14,497 nt of DNA from Chloroflexota bacterium (GTDB taxonomy: Bacteria > Chloroflexota > DTOL01 > JACQYG01): assembly GCA_016208345.1 (NCBI GenBank), contig JACQYG010000331.1, positions 1-14,497 on the forward strand. The letters run 5' to 3'. Below are positions 1 to 7,351 of this stretch, one piece after another (position 1 is the stretch's first letter; every line of letters begins with the position of its first letter). The notes below the pieces were generated by a model. The model was not told the DNA's origin and did not search any database. It worked only from the letters and a program-made list of their open reading frames with translations. Both the position numbers and the translations under genes were made by a program.

Positions 1-1
1 C

Positions 2-1276
2 CTGGCCCTCTGTTGGCGCATCCACCGGGCCATCCAGGCCCGCCATGGACGCGCGGCGCGGGCGTTGCTCCCCGATAGCCCGGGTCGTCACACCCTGCAA
101 CGGGGGCTAGCCGCCCTCCTGCGGGATTTCCGACGCCTTTGCGAGAGCATTGCCCTCCTAGGGGAATGCACCCCGCGAGGGCTAGATGCGGTGTCCTCCC
201 TGGGTGAGCGACTGATGGTGCGCCTCTTCGCCGCAGCCCTGGAGGTGAACGGCGTGCCCGCCCGGCCGGTAGAGGCCAGCGCCTTCCTGGTCACCGATGA
301 CCACTACGGCGAGGCTATTCCTCTCTTAGAGGAGACCAGTACCCGATCCCGGGCCCTATTGGGGCCTCTTCTGGCGGAAAGGATAACGCCCGTGGTCACC
401 GGGTTCATTGGCACAACCGAAGATGGTGTCATCACTACCCTGGGTAGAGGTGGCAGCGACTACTCCGCGGCCATCCTGGGGCGTTGCCTGGGGTGCCGGG
501 AGATTTGGATCTGTACCGACGTCGATGGCGTCTTGACCGCCGATCCGCGCCTGGTGCCGGAAGCCGACACTATCCCGGAGCTGTCCTATGCCGAGGCGGC
601 GGAGCTCTCTTACTTCGGGGCCAAGGTGCTCCACCCTAAGACCATCCTGCCAGCACTGGAGGCGGGCATCCCCGTGCGCGTGGTCAATGCCTCCCACTCG
701 GAAGGCCCAGGGACCCTCATCGTTGCCCAAGAGCGGTCTACAGCGGTGACAGTTAAGGGAATCACGGCCATCCGGGGCCTCAGCCTGGTCACCGTGGAAG
801 GCCGAGGGATGGTAGGGGTGCCGGGCATCGCCGCCAGGGTCTTCGCTGCGGTGGCCCGGGAACGGATCAGCGTGCTGATGATCTCCCAGGGTTCTTCTGA
901 GCAGAGCATCTGCTTCGTCATCCCCCAGCCGGTGGCCGAACGGGCTCGAACGGCACTGGAGGCGGAATTCCAGCAGGAGTTGGCCCGGCGGGCCATTGAT
1001 CGGGTGACAATCCAATTGCCGGTGGCCATCGTCGCCGTGGTAGGGGCGGGGATGCGAAGGACACCGGGCATCGCCGCCAGGGTCTTCGGTGCCCTGGGAG
1101 CTAATGGCATCAATGTCATCTGTATTGCTCAGGGCTCCTCGGAGTGCAACGTTTCCCTGGTGGTAGACGAGCCAGAAATGCCTGCTGCGGTGCGGCACAT
1201 CCACCGTGCCTGCGGGCTCGGCCGGACCGCCAGTGAAGAGTGGAGGGTGGAACCAGCGCCTGAGGCGCGAGGGTAG
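2..1276 (+). CDS. lysC: Aspartate kinase, 5'-truncated by the window edge
   Basis: Phosphorylates L-aspartate to 4-phospho-aspartate, the first step toward threonine, methionine and lysine; cytoplasmic. The frame is open from base 2, so the N-terminal KFGG nucleotide-binding segment (roughly 40 residues by comparison with the family) lies upstream. The TTG at 65 is internal and is not a start. Visible motifs are SLGERL near 200-225, GRGGSDYSA near 443-470, TDVDGV near 515-530 and LSYFGAKVLHP near 605-640. Two C-terminal ACT regulatory domains follow, each with a GIAARVFxA..I.V..I.QGSSE pattern (about 770-960 and 1015-1180), as in feedback-controlled aspartokinases. The kinase order and ACT pair resemble the kinase half of E. 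coli ThrA, but a stop separates it from the dehydrogenase encoded 2 nt downstream. First visible gene of the threonine cluster. Which amino acid inhibits it cannot be read from the sequence. Confidence 0.95.
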   Translation: MALCWRIHRAIQARHGRAARALLPDSPGRHTLQRGLAALLRDFRRLCESIALLGECTPRGLDAVSSLGERLMVRLFAAALEVNGVPARPVEASAFLVTDDHYGEAIPLLEETSTRSRALLGPLLAERITPVVTGFIGTTEDGVITTLGRGGSDYSAAILGRCLGCREIWICTDVDGVLTADPRLVPEADTIPELSYAEAAELSYFGAKVLHPKTILPALEAGIPVRVVNASHSEGPGTLIVAQERSTAVTVKGITAIRGLSLVTVEGRGMVGVPGIAARVFAAVARERISVLMISQGSSEQSICFVIPQPVAERARTALEAEFQQELARRAIDRVTIQLPVAIVAVVGAGMRRTPGIAARVFGALGANGINVICIAQGSSECNVSLVVDEPEMPAAVRHIHRACGLGRTASEEWRVEPAPEARG

Positions 1277-1278
1277 CG

Positions 1279-2571
1279 ATGTCGGATGTGGTGCAGATCG
1301 GGCTACTAGGCCTGGGGGTGGTGGGGGGCCAGGTACATCGCCTCCTCACCGAGAAGGCGATGGTCATTGCCCAGCGGGGTGGCCGCGCCGTCACCGTGCG
1401 GCGGATACTGGTGCGGAATGCTGCCAAGCCCCGGGCGACGGGCGTAGAGCGGTCACTCATTACCACCGATGCCAGGGACATCCTGGACGACCCGGCCGTC
1501 GATGTGGTCATCGAACTCATCGGGGGGGAGCGACCGGCGGCAGATTACATACGACAGGCCCTCCAGGCCGGCAAGCACGTCATCACCGCCAACAAGGAGG
1601 TCATGGCCAAACAGGGTCCCCTGCTCCTGGCCTTGGCCCGGGAGCAAGGAGTGGGCCTTTACTATGAGGCCAGTGTGGGTGGGGGTATCCCCCTCATCGC
1701 CCCCTTCCGGCGCGACCTGGTGGCTAATCGGATCAGGTCCATCCGGGCGATCCTCAACGGTACCACCAATTACATCCTCACGCGTATGGCTAACGGGGGC
1801 GCGGAATTGGGCACCGCTCTGGCTGAGGCCCAGGCCGCCGGCTATGCCGAGGCTGACCCCGCCAAGGATCTGGACGGCATGGATGCCGCCTGTAAACTGG
1901 CGATCCTGGCTACTCTGGCCTACCATGCTCCGGTTACCTTAGACGTTGTGTATACCGAGGGAATCCGCGGCCTGGCCGCCAGGGACTTCCGCTATGCCCA
2001 AGAGATGGGATATGCCATCAAACTGTTGGCTATCGCTCAGGAGCAGGATGGAACCATCGAGGCTCGGGTGCACCCAGCCTTCTTGCCCGCTCACACCTTC
2101 CTGGCCCAAGTACATGGGGTGTACAATGCGGTGGTGGTGGAAGGGGATCTGACCGGCCCGGTCCTATTTTATGGGCAGGGGGCTGGGGCCACCCCCACCG
2201 CCAGCGCCGTGGTGGCCGACCTGATCGGGTTTCTAAAGAACATGGACCAGGAGGGTTACCGCGACCCGGGCTTTTTGGCCGAGGGAACTGTATCTATTCG
2301 TCCCATGAGCAAGGTACGCGCCCGCTATTACCTGCGGATGCCAGTGGAGGACCGCCCAGGCATCCTTGCGGAGATCGCTCGCATCCTGAGCGATGGGCAG
2401 ATCAGCATTTCTTCTCTCTTCCAGAGGCACATGGACCAAACCGCCAGGACCGCTGACGTCGTCCTCATGACCCAGCGCACCCAGGAGGAGGCCATGCAAC
2501 GGGCCCGGGCAGAGTTGTCCACACTGGCAGTGGGGCGAGAGAGCCCAGGCCTTATTCGGGTAGAGGAATAG
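1279..2571 (+). CDS. hom: Homoserine dehydrogenase with C-terminal ACT domain
   Basis: Reduces aspartate 4-semialdehyde to homoserine with NAD(P)H; cytoplasmic. The 430-residue product has the Rossmann GLGVVG motif (residues 11-16), ELIGG (79-83) and TANKE (103-107). The catalytic region has SVGGGIP (132-138), LNGTTNYI (159-166), then E191 and the DLDGMDAACK block (D202 and K206 fit the conserved Asp and Lys). A C-terminal ACT domain (about 335-425, core PVEDRPGILAEIARIL) makes this the long, feedback-regulated class found in Bacillus and Corynebacterium rather than the short ACT-less class. The ATG lies 2 nt after the lysC stop, with a weak GAGGG purine stretch before it, so translational coupling is likely. 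No frameshift or missing key residue is seen. Confidence 0.97.
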   Translation: MSDVVQIGLLGLGVVGGQVHRLLTEKAMVIAQRGGRAVTVRRILVRNAAKPRATGVERSLITTDARDILDDPAVDVVIELIGGERPAADYIRQALQAGKHVITANKEVMAKQGPLLLALAREQGVGLYYEASVGGGIPLIAPFRRDLVANRIRSIRAILNGTTNYILTRMANGGAELGTALAEAQAAGYAEADPAKDLDGMDAACKLAILATLAYHAPVTLDVVYTEGIRGLAARDFRYAQEMGYAIKLLAIAQEQDGTIEARVHPAFLPAHTFLAQVHGVYNAVVVEGDLTGPVLFYGQGAGATPTASAVVADLIGFLKNMDQEGYRDPGFLAEGTVSIRPMSKVRARYYLRMPVEDRPGILAEIARILSDGQISISSLFQRHMDQTARTADVVLMTQRTQEEAMQRARAELSTLAVGRESPGLIRVEE

Positions 2572-2644
2572 AAAGGAACCAAGAGGAAACCAAGTGGAAA
2601 GGCCGTCTTCCCATTTTCCTGCTTCCTGTTGGAGATTGGTGCCT

Positions 2645-3694
2645 ATGAAGACAGGTATCCTGGCCCGCTACCGCGAGCATCTTCCCGTCACCGACAGCAC
2701 TCCGCCTCTTTCGCTCGGCGAGGGCGACACGCCACTGGTGCGAGCAGAGCGACTGAGCGCCGTGATTGGGGCTGAGGTCTGGCTGAAGCTGGAGGGATGT
2801 AACCCGACGGGCTCCTTCAAGGACCGGGGGATGGTAGTGGCGGTGGCCAAGGCAATGGAGGCCGGGTCCCGGACAGTCATCTGCGCCTCCACCGGGAATA
2901 CCGCGGCCTCGGCCGCGGCCTACGCGGCGAAGGCAGGCCTCATGGCCATCGTCGTCGTCCCTGCCGGGAACATCGCTCTAGGGAAGTTGGCCCAGGCCAT
3001 CATCCACGGGGCCCGGGTGCTGGCCCTGCAGGGGAATTTCGACCAGGCTCTGGCCGTGGTTCAGGAGCTTGTAGCCCGGCATGCGGTGGCCCTGGTTAAC
3101 TCGGTGAACCCTGACCGCATCCAGGGACAGAAGACGGCGGCTTTCGAAGTCTGCGACCTCCTGGGAGAGGCTCCTGACATCCTCGCCATCCCTGTGGGGA
3201 ATGCGGGGAACATCACCGCCTACTGGCGAGGCTTCCAGCAGTACCATGCCGCCAGCCATATCCGCAGGCTCCCTCAGATGTGGGGTTTCCAGGCAGCGGG
3301 GGCAGCCCCCATCGTCCGGGGAAAACCGGTGGCGGAGCCTCAGACAGTAGCCACGGCCATCTGCATCGGGAATCCGGCTAGCTGGCACGGGGCCGTGGCT
3401 GCCCGGGATGAGTCGGGCGGCATCATCGAGGCGGTGAGCGACGAGGAGATCCTGTCCGCTCAGGGCTTCTTGGCCCGGGCCGAGGGGGTCTTCTGCGAGC
3501 TGGCCTCGGCCGCCTCAGTAGCGGGCATACGGAAGCTGGCCCGAGAGGGGCGGGTTCCGCCAGGGGTCTGTATCGTTTGCATCCTCACCGGGAGCGGTTT
3601 GAAGGATCCGGCGAGCGCGGTGGCGGGGGTCACGCCACCCCAGGCCGTCCCCGCGGAACTGGAGCGCGTGGAGAGGGAGTTAGGGTGGAGTTAG
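2645..3694 (+). CDS. thrC: Threonine synthase, short form without zinc ribbon
   Basis: PLP enzyme that converts O-phosphohomoserine to threonine and phosphate; cytoplasmic. From ATG 2645 the product is 349 residues, close to the Bacillus ThrC length, and begins as that family does (RYREHLPVTDSTPPLSLGEG). The PLP lysine is K59 in NPTGSFKDRGM; CASTGNTAASAAAYAAKAG follows, and the phosphate-cradle loop reads PVGNAGNITAYWRGF. An in-frame GTG at 2594 has a better Shine-Dalgarno (GAGGA, 6 nt away) and would add 17 residues; I prefer 2645 because the extra residues do not look like the family. The gene sits between hom and thrB and overlaps thrB by 10 nt, so it is the likely housekeeping threonine synthase. 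A second, clearly different ThrC paralogue starts at 5412. Confidence 0.95.
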   Translation: MKTGILARYREHLPVTDSTPPLSLGEGDTPLVRAERLSAVIGAEVWLKLEGCNPTGSFKDRGMVVAVAKAMEAGSRTVICASTGNTAASAAAYAAKAGLMAIVVVPAGNIALGKLAQAIIHGARVLALQGNFDQALAVVQELVARHAVALVNSVNPDRIQGQKTAAFEVCDLLGEAPDILAIPVGNAGNITAYWRGFQQYHAASHIRRLPQMWGFQAAGAAPIVRGKPVAEPQTVATAICIGNPASWHGAVAARDESGGIIEAVSDEEILSAQGFLARAEGVFCELASAASVAGIRKLAREGRVPPGVCIVCILTGSGLKDPASAVAGVTPPQAVPAELERVERELGWS

Positions 3695-4641
3695 GGAGAG
3701 CAACTATTTCCGACTCAAAAGTTATCGTGCGCGTCCCTGCCACTGCTGCCAACCTGGGACCGGGGTTCGATTGTTTGGGAATGGCATTGGGGCTGTACAA
3801 TGTCGTCACCGCCGAGGCCACCCCTTCCCAGCTCACGGTGCGCATTATCGGTGAGGGGGAGGATGCATTGCCCCGAGGGGCGGAGAACCAGGTCCTCCGG
3901 GCCATGCGGGCCGTCTTTCGCCGGGTTGGAAGGCGGCTAACCGGCCTGAGCCTGGAACTCCAGAATGCCATCCCCGTCGCCCGAGGCCTTGGCTCCAGCG
4001 CTGCGGCCACGGTGGCCGGGCTGGTGGCAGCTAACTCCCTCTGCGGCGAGGCCCTTTCCCGTGACCAGATCCTGGCCCTGGCCATACAACTGGAAGGGCA
4101 TCCCGACAACGTGGCTCCGGCCTTTTTAGGCGGCATGGTGGTCGTCGTCCAGGAGACGGGGCGGGCAATATATGCCCACGTGCCGGTCCCAGCAGGCCTC
4201 AAAGCCGCCCTCTTTGTCCCTGACTTCGCCATGCTCACGAAAGAGGCAAGACGGGTGCTCCCGCGCCGGGTGGAGCGGGCTGATGCCGTCTACAATATCG
4301 GCCGAGCAGCGCTCCTGGTGGCCGCCCTGACTCAAGGCCGACTGGAGTTGCTGGACGTAGCGACACGAGATCGACTCCACCAGCCCTACCGGGAGGCCCT
4401 CTTCCCGGCAATGCCACGGCTCTTTGGGGCAGCGCGGGAGGCGGGCGCCCTGGGGGTCTTCCTGAGCGGGGCGGGGTCAACCGTCCTGGCCCTTTGCCAG
4501 GAAAATGCCGAGGGAGTCACACAGGCCATGGCCACCGCAGCGCGGGAAGCCGGGATCGGAGGTCGGCTTCTGGTCATCCCACTGAGCCCCCAGGGGACCG
4601 AGTCCACCCTGGTCCGATCCAATACGACCGGACCGGCCTGA
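3685..4641 (+). CDS. thrB: Homoserine kinase (GHMP family)
   Basis: Phosphorylates homoserine to O-phosphohomoserine, the threonine synthase substrate; cytoplasmic. The frame is open back to 3577, but GTG 3685 gives the expected length (318 aa) and puts the conserved VRVPATAANLGPGFDCLGMA block near residues 16-35. A purine-rich GGAGTTAGG precedes it inside the end of thrC. Other GHMP motifs are the ATP loop PVARGLGSSAAA (residues 98-108), LEGHPDNVAPAFLGG (137-150) and the C-terminal FLSGAGST. The 10-nt overlap with thrC suggests coupled translation. Its product is the probable shared precursor of threonine and, if the ThrC-like enzyme at 5412 works as inferred, of homocysteine. I see no clear intrinsic terminator between its stop and the promoter at 4781. 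Confidence 0.96.
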   Translation: MELGRATISDSKVIVRVPATAANLGPGFDCLGMALGLYNVVTAEATPSQLTVRIIGEGEDALPRGAENQVLRAMRAVFRRVGRRLTGLSLELQNAIPVARGLGSSAAATVAGLVAANSLCGEALSRDQILALAIQLEGHPDNVAPAFLGGMVVVVQETGRAIYAHVPVPAGLKAALFVPDFAMLTKEARRVLPRRVERADAVYNIGRAALLVAALTQGRLELLDVATRDRLHQPYREALFPAMPRLFGAAREAGALGVFLSGAGSTVLALCQENAEGVTQAMATAAREAGIGGRLLVIPLSPQGTESTLVRSNTTGPA

Positions 4642-4780
4642 AAAGTTACACACCTGGGTGATCGAGACGACCAAAATCCATGTTTAGGGATAACTGCTGC
4701 CCGTGAGAGGGGCAAAGAACTGGAATGATGTGGACATGGCAACCGGGGTTCCAAAGATCATTCAGTTTGGCGCTAAACCC

Positions 4781-4809
4781 TTGACAAATCCCGCCATTTG
4801 TGTTAAATA
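4781..4809 (+). promoter_or_regulatory. Sigma-70-like promoter of the SAM-I/T-box leader
   Basis: A perfect -35 TTGACA at 4781-4786 is followed after 17 nt by TAAATA at 4804-4809, a 4/6 match to TATAAT. It lies in a locally AT-rich stretch about 25 nt upstream of the SAM-I aptamer, so transcription would start near 4815. This would make the region downstream a transcription unit separate from thrB. The 139 bp between the thrB stop and this promoter hold nothing I recognise. Confidence 0.75.
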
Positions 4810-4833
4810 ATTCCCAATCTGGATTGGCTTTCC

Positions 4834-4931
4834 TGCTCTTACAAAGAGGTGGAGGAGCAGGGCCGATGAGACCTGGCAATCAGGCGACGGACTATGGTGT
4901 CTACTCTGGCAGGCGTACGCTTGCGAGAGAA
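4834..4931 (+). promoter_or_regulatory. SAM-I (S-box) riboswitch aptamer
   Basis: The sequence follows the S-box order: P1 5' strand CTCTT (4836-4840), then AAGAGGTGGAGG, then GGCCGATGAGACC and TGGCAAT (4861-4880), then GGTGTCTACTCTGGCAGG (4896-4913, matching the usual GGTGCTAATTCCTGC), and P1 3' strand GAGAG (4925-4929). The S-box family binds S-adenosylmethionine and turns off methionine or sulfur genes by termination. GAGAG can pair either with the P1 CTCTT or with CTCTTC in the terminator 5' arm (4964-4969), which is the usual mutually exclusive switch. The element sits upstream of a T-box in the same leader. Identification is by recalled consensus; a covariance-model search was not run. 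Confidence 0.9.
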
Positions 4932-4960
4932 GAAGGAAAAACAGCGCTGTTATCCTGGCG

Positions 4961-4989
4961 AACCTCTTCCATGACCGAAGGGGTTTTTT
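4961..4989 (+). terminator. Intrinsic terminator of the SAM-I riboswitch
   Basis: AACCTCTTC (4961-4969) pairs with GAAGGGGTT (4977-4985) around a 7-nt loop (one G-T pair), followed directly by a T tract ending at 4989. It lies 30 nt after the aptamer P1 helix and shares the CTCTT sequence with the P1 5' strand, so it is the expected SAM-dependent off switch. Confidence 0.88.
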
Positions 4990-5014
4990 GTTACCCGAAA
5001 AGCACATCTTCAAA

Positions 5015-5390
5015 GGTTACGACGGGAAGAGTAAGTGGGCCAAAGTACCGGCCACAGAGAGCCGCAGTAGCTGGGAAGCGGCGCTGGGAAGGCCTACCGA
5101 AGATGATCCCCGAACCGCCCGCTGAAATGGGTTGGCTTCTTCTGGAGAAGAGACCGACTGCAGAGTAGGTGGGGCCGGAAGCCTTGCCTAAAGGCTATAC
5201 AGCCACCGTTATCGCAGGCTGGAGTATCGGAATTCAGTGATCGGTGCTGCTCAGTGGTCACTGTCTTCCCGTACTTACCGAGGTCGCCGTCGTGAGGCGG
5301 CGACGAAGCGGGGTGGTACCGCGAGGTCAACGCCTCTCGTCCCTGCCCGTGTCGAGGACTTCGACGCGGCTTGGGACGGGGGCGTTTTTT
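5015..5390 (+). promoter_or_regulatory. T-box leader, probably tRNA-Met responsive
   Basis: Complete T-box layout. The stem I base pairs GGTT (5015-5018) with AACC (5113-5116) and GGGA with TCCC. The S-turn is AGTA (5030-5033) opposite GAA (5099-5101). AGAGAG is at 5056-5061, with distal hairpin GCCGC/GCGGC (5061-5065/5078-5082). A stem III hairpin GTCGCC/GGCGAC (5283-5288/5299-5304) precedes the canonical GGTGGTACCGCG at 5312-5323. The nucleotides after GAA read GATGA, allowing GAT (Asp, 5102-5104) or ATG (Met, 5103-5105). ATG is favoured because it is followed by one purine and then the base stem, and because the antiterminator TGGT would pair with discriminator A73 (tRNA-Met) rather than G73 (tRNA-Asp). 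The SAM-I element upstream fits methionine. The T-box call is secure; the specifier reading is not. Confidence 0.9.
5331..5390 (+). terminator. T-box terminator before the ThrC-like gene
   Basis: CGCC (5331-5334) and CGTCCC (5338-5343) pair with GGGACG (5373-5378) and GGCG (5381-5384). The stem encloses a second hairpin (CGTGTCG/CGACGCG) and ends in six T residues at 5385-5390. The 5' arm overlaps the sequence that would pair with the T-box motif in the antiterminator, as in this class. Confidence 0.88.
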
Positions 5391-5411
5391 ATTCGGAGGA
5401 GGGGTGAGGGA

Positions 5412-6707
5412 ATGACCTATGTTAAGGCACTGCGCTGCCGGGAGTGCGGGCGAGAGTACCCTCAGGGGCCGACACACGTCTGCGAGTTCTGCTTCGGGCC
5501 CTTGGAGGTGGCTTATGACTACCAGGCCATCCAGCGGGACATCAGCCGGGAGGCTATCGCTGCCGGTCCAGGCAGCATCTGGCGATACCAGGCCCTCCTG
5601 CCCGTCCAACGGGCTTCCCAGGCCGACCTGGGCGCCGGCTGGACGCCGCTGATAAAGGCCAACAACCTGGCCAGGGCCCTGGGCTTACGGGAACTCTACC
5701 TCAAAAACGATTGCGTCAATCCCACCTACTCCTTCAAGGATCGGGTGGTGGCGGTGGCCACGGCCAAGGCGTTGGAGTTCGGCTTCGACACCCTGGCCTG
5801 CGCTTCCACGGGCAACCTGGCGGCGGCGGTCTCCGCCCAGGCGGCAAAGGCCGGGCTGCGGGCCTACGTCTTCATCCCTGCCGACCTGGAGCAGGGTAAG
5901 ATCGTTGGCGCGGCCGTCTATGGAGCCACCCTGGTGTCCGTTCAGGGAAATTACGACCAGGCCAACCGCCTGGCCAGCGAGGTGGCCGACCGCTACGGCT
6001 GGGCTTTCGTCAATATCAACCTGCGCCCCTACTATGCCGAGGGCTCCAAGACCCTGGCCTTTGAGGTGGCCGAACAGCTGGGCTGGCGGGTCCCCGACCA
6101 CGTGGTGGTCCCCATCGCCTCCGGATCGCTGTTCACCAAGATCTGGAAGGGTTGGAACGAGCTGGCCGAAGTGGGCCTCCTCGATGGCCAACGACCCCGA
6201 ATGACCGGTGCACAGGCGGCGGGCTGCTCGCCGGTGGCCGCCGCCTTCGCTACCGGGAGCTGGGACATCCGACCGGTGAAGCCCTGGAGCATCGCCAAAT
6301 CGCTGGCCATAGGCAACCCGGCCGATGGCCACTATGCCCTGAAGGTGGCTCGCGAATCGGGCGGTTACATCGAGATGGTCCAGGAGCAGGAGATCGCCCA
6401 GGGGGTTGCCCTCCTGGCCCGCACCGAGGGTCTCTTCGCCGAGACAGCCGCGGGCGTCACCGTGGCGGCCCTCCAGCAACTGGCTACCCGGGGGAAGATC
6501 GGCTGCGACGAGGTGACCGTGGCCTACATCACTGGCAACGGCCTGAAGACCCAGGAGGCGATAGCGGAGGCCCTGGCCCCCGCCCTGGTCGTATCGCCCA
6601 CCCTGACCTCCTTCGAGCAGGCCCTGGCCAGGCAGATACCTCCCTCGGACCGAAGTCGCGAGGCAGGGGCTAAAACTCACACACGAAGGGAGAGTTTCCA
6701 GAAATGA
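5412..6707 (+). CDS. thrC: Threonine-synthase-like PLP enzyme with N-terminal zinc ribbon
   Basis: Fold-type II PLP enzyme of the ThrC family, 431 residues. ATG 5412 has GGAGGAGGGG just upstream; the longer frame from 5244 lies inside the T-box and is not used. An N-terminal zinc ribbon has C9, C12, C24 and C27. The PLP lysine is K109 in NPTYSFKDRV, followed by CASTGNLAAA. The phosphate loop reads PIASGSLFTKIWKG (near 234-247) instead of the PVGNAGN of the ThrC at 2645. From memory this zinc-ribbon/ASGSL form resembles the threonine synthase annotated in cyanobacteria. It is translationally coupled to a CysO-like sulfur carrier and sits behind SAM-I and T-box switches. Annotation by similarity is threonine synthase; the regulation and partner make homocysteine formation from O-phosphohomoserine a real alternative, which is inferred. 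The last ~25 residues look unstructured. Confidence 0.92.
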   Translation: MTYVKALRCRECGREYPQGPTHVCEFCFGPLEVAYDYQAIQRDISREAIAAGPGSIWRYQALLPVQRASQADLGAGWTPLIKANNLARALGLRELYLKNDCVNPTYSFKDRVVAVATAKALEFGFDTLACASTGNLAAAVSAQAAKAGLRAYVFIPADLEQGKIVGAAVYGATLVSVQGNYDQANRLASEVADRYGWAFVNINLRPYYAEGSKTLAFEVAEQLGWRVPDHVVVPIASGSLFTKIWKGWNELAEVGLLDGQRPRMTGAQAAGCSPVAAAFATGSWDIRPVKPWSIAKSLAIGNPADGHYALKVARESGGYIEMVQEQEIAQGVALLARTEGLFAETAAGVTVAALQQLATRGKIGCDEVTVAYITGNGLKTQEAIAEALAPALVVSPTLTSFEQALARQIPPSDRSREAGAKTHTRRESFQK

Positions 6708-6979
6708 GCAGCATCGTGCGCATCCCCACCCCGCTCAGGAAGCTGACGTCGGGGGCACGGGAGATCAGCGTCAACAGTGAGACCGTCGGCGCCTGCATCG
6801 CTCAGTTGGAGGCGCGGTTCCCCGGCCTGGGCGAGCGCCTCTGCGACGAGCGGGGTGAGCTGCGTCGCTTCATCAACGTCTATGTCAACGGCGAGGATGT
6901 GCGCTTCCTGGCCGGGCTGGCTACGCCGCTCTGCCCTGGCGATGAGGTCTACATCGTTCCGGCGATGGCTGGAGGGTAG
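6704..6979 (+). CDS. CysO/MoaD/ThiS-like sulfur-carrier protein
   Basis: Small ubiquitin-like protein (91 aa) ending in AMAGG, the exposed Gly-Gly that this family adenylates and converts to a thiocarboxylate to donate sulfur. The pattern IPTPLR, then LE.RFPGLGERL, RRFINVYVNGEDVRF, and IVPAMAGG matches my recollection of Mycobacterium tuberculosis CysO more closely than MoaD or ThiS; CysO gives sulfur to a fold-type II PLP enzyme (CysM) to make cysteine. Here its partner is the ThrC-like enzyme: the ATG overlaps the preceding stop (ATGA, 4-nt overlap), with AAGGGAGAG upstream, so the two are probably made together. No E1-like activating enzyme (MoeB/ThiF type) and no Mec-type JAMM protease is in the window; they would have to be elsewhere. 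Membership in the family is firm, the pathway is inferred. Confidence 0.92.
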   Translation: MSSIVRIPTPLRKLTSGAREISVNSETVGACIAQLEARFPGLGERLCDERGELRRFINVYVNGEDVRFLAGLATPLCPGDEVYIVPAMAGG

Positions 6980-7073
6980 CTCCGGGCTGGATTAAGGGAC
7001 GATGAAAGCGATTGACATCGCTAAGAGTGAGATGTCAGGTCATCGGAGACCTATGAAAGAGCGCGGTAAGGTA

Positions 7074-7103
7074 TTGACTTTCCTGGTCCAACTGTGGTAT
7101 ATT
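7074..7103 (+). promoter_or_regulatory. Sigma-70-like promoter of the Leu T-box leader
   Basis: TTGACT (7074-7079) and TATATT (7098-7103) are separated by 18 nt and lie just upstream of T-box stem I, predicting a start near 7110. The preceding 94 bp after the sulfur-carrier stop contain a short hairpin (AGCGAT/ATCGCT, 7007-7022) without a T tract and nothing else recognisable. Confidence 0.7.
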
Positions 7104-7351
7104 GATGGCAATTGAAAACCGGCGATGACGGGGAATAGTAGAGAGCGCGTGCCCCTTCCAGAGAGCTGGCCGTGATGGTGTGAGCCAGCAGGGAGACGCC
7201 CTTGAACTCGCCTCTGAGCCATTGGGTCGAACGGGGAGGCTCGGAAACGCGCCCCCAGCCAGTAGACCTGGTCGGCTGGCACCCGATACAGTGCTCAAGT
7301 GGATTGCACTGGAGGGCTCCAAGTGTAGAGAGCCCACAGGCGGACAAAGCT

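Noticed and set aside
356..1204. 282-codon open frame on the minus strand
   Set aside because: Antisense shadow of aspartate kinase, with no recognisable domain.
3577..3684. Longer N terminus for homoserine kinase
   Set aside because: The extra 36 residues are Gly/Arg-rich, lie inside thrC and do not resemble the family; GTG 3685 gives the right length and a ribosome-binding site.
5096..5098. ACC as a threonine specifier in the first T-box
   Set aside because: It would suit a threonine synthase, but it lies above the GAA of the S-turn, inside or next to the upper helix, whereas the specifier comes after GAA, as CTC does in the Leu T-box here.
4800..5168. 122-codon open frame on the plus strand
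   Set aside because: It runs through the SAM-I aptamer, its terminator and T-box stem I; the RNA structures explain the sequence and the translation has no family features.
5685..6680. 331-codon open frame on the minus strand
   Set aside because: Lies wholly opposite the ThrC-like gene, has no ribosome-binding site or known motif, and its composition is that of the antisense of a GC-rich gene.
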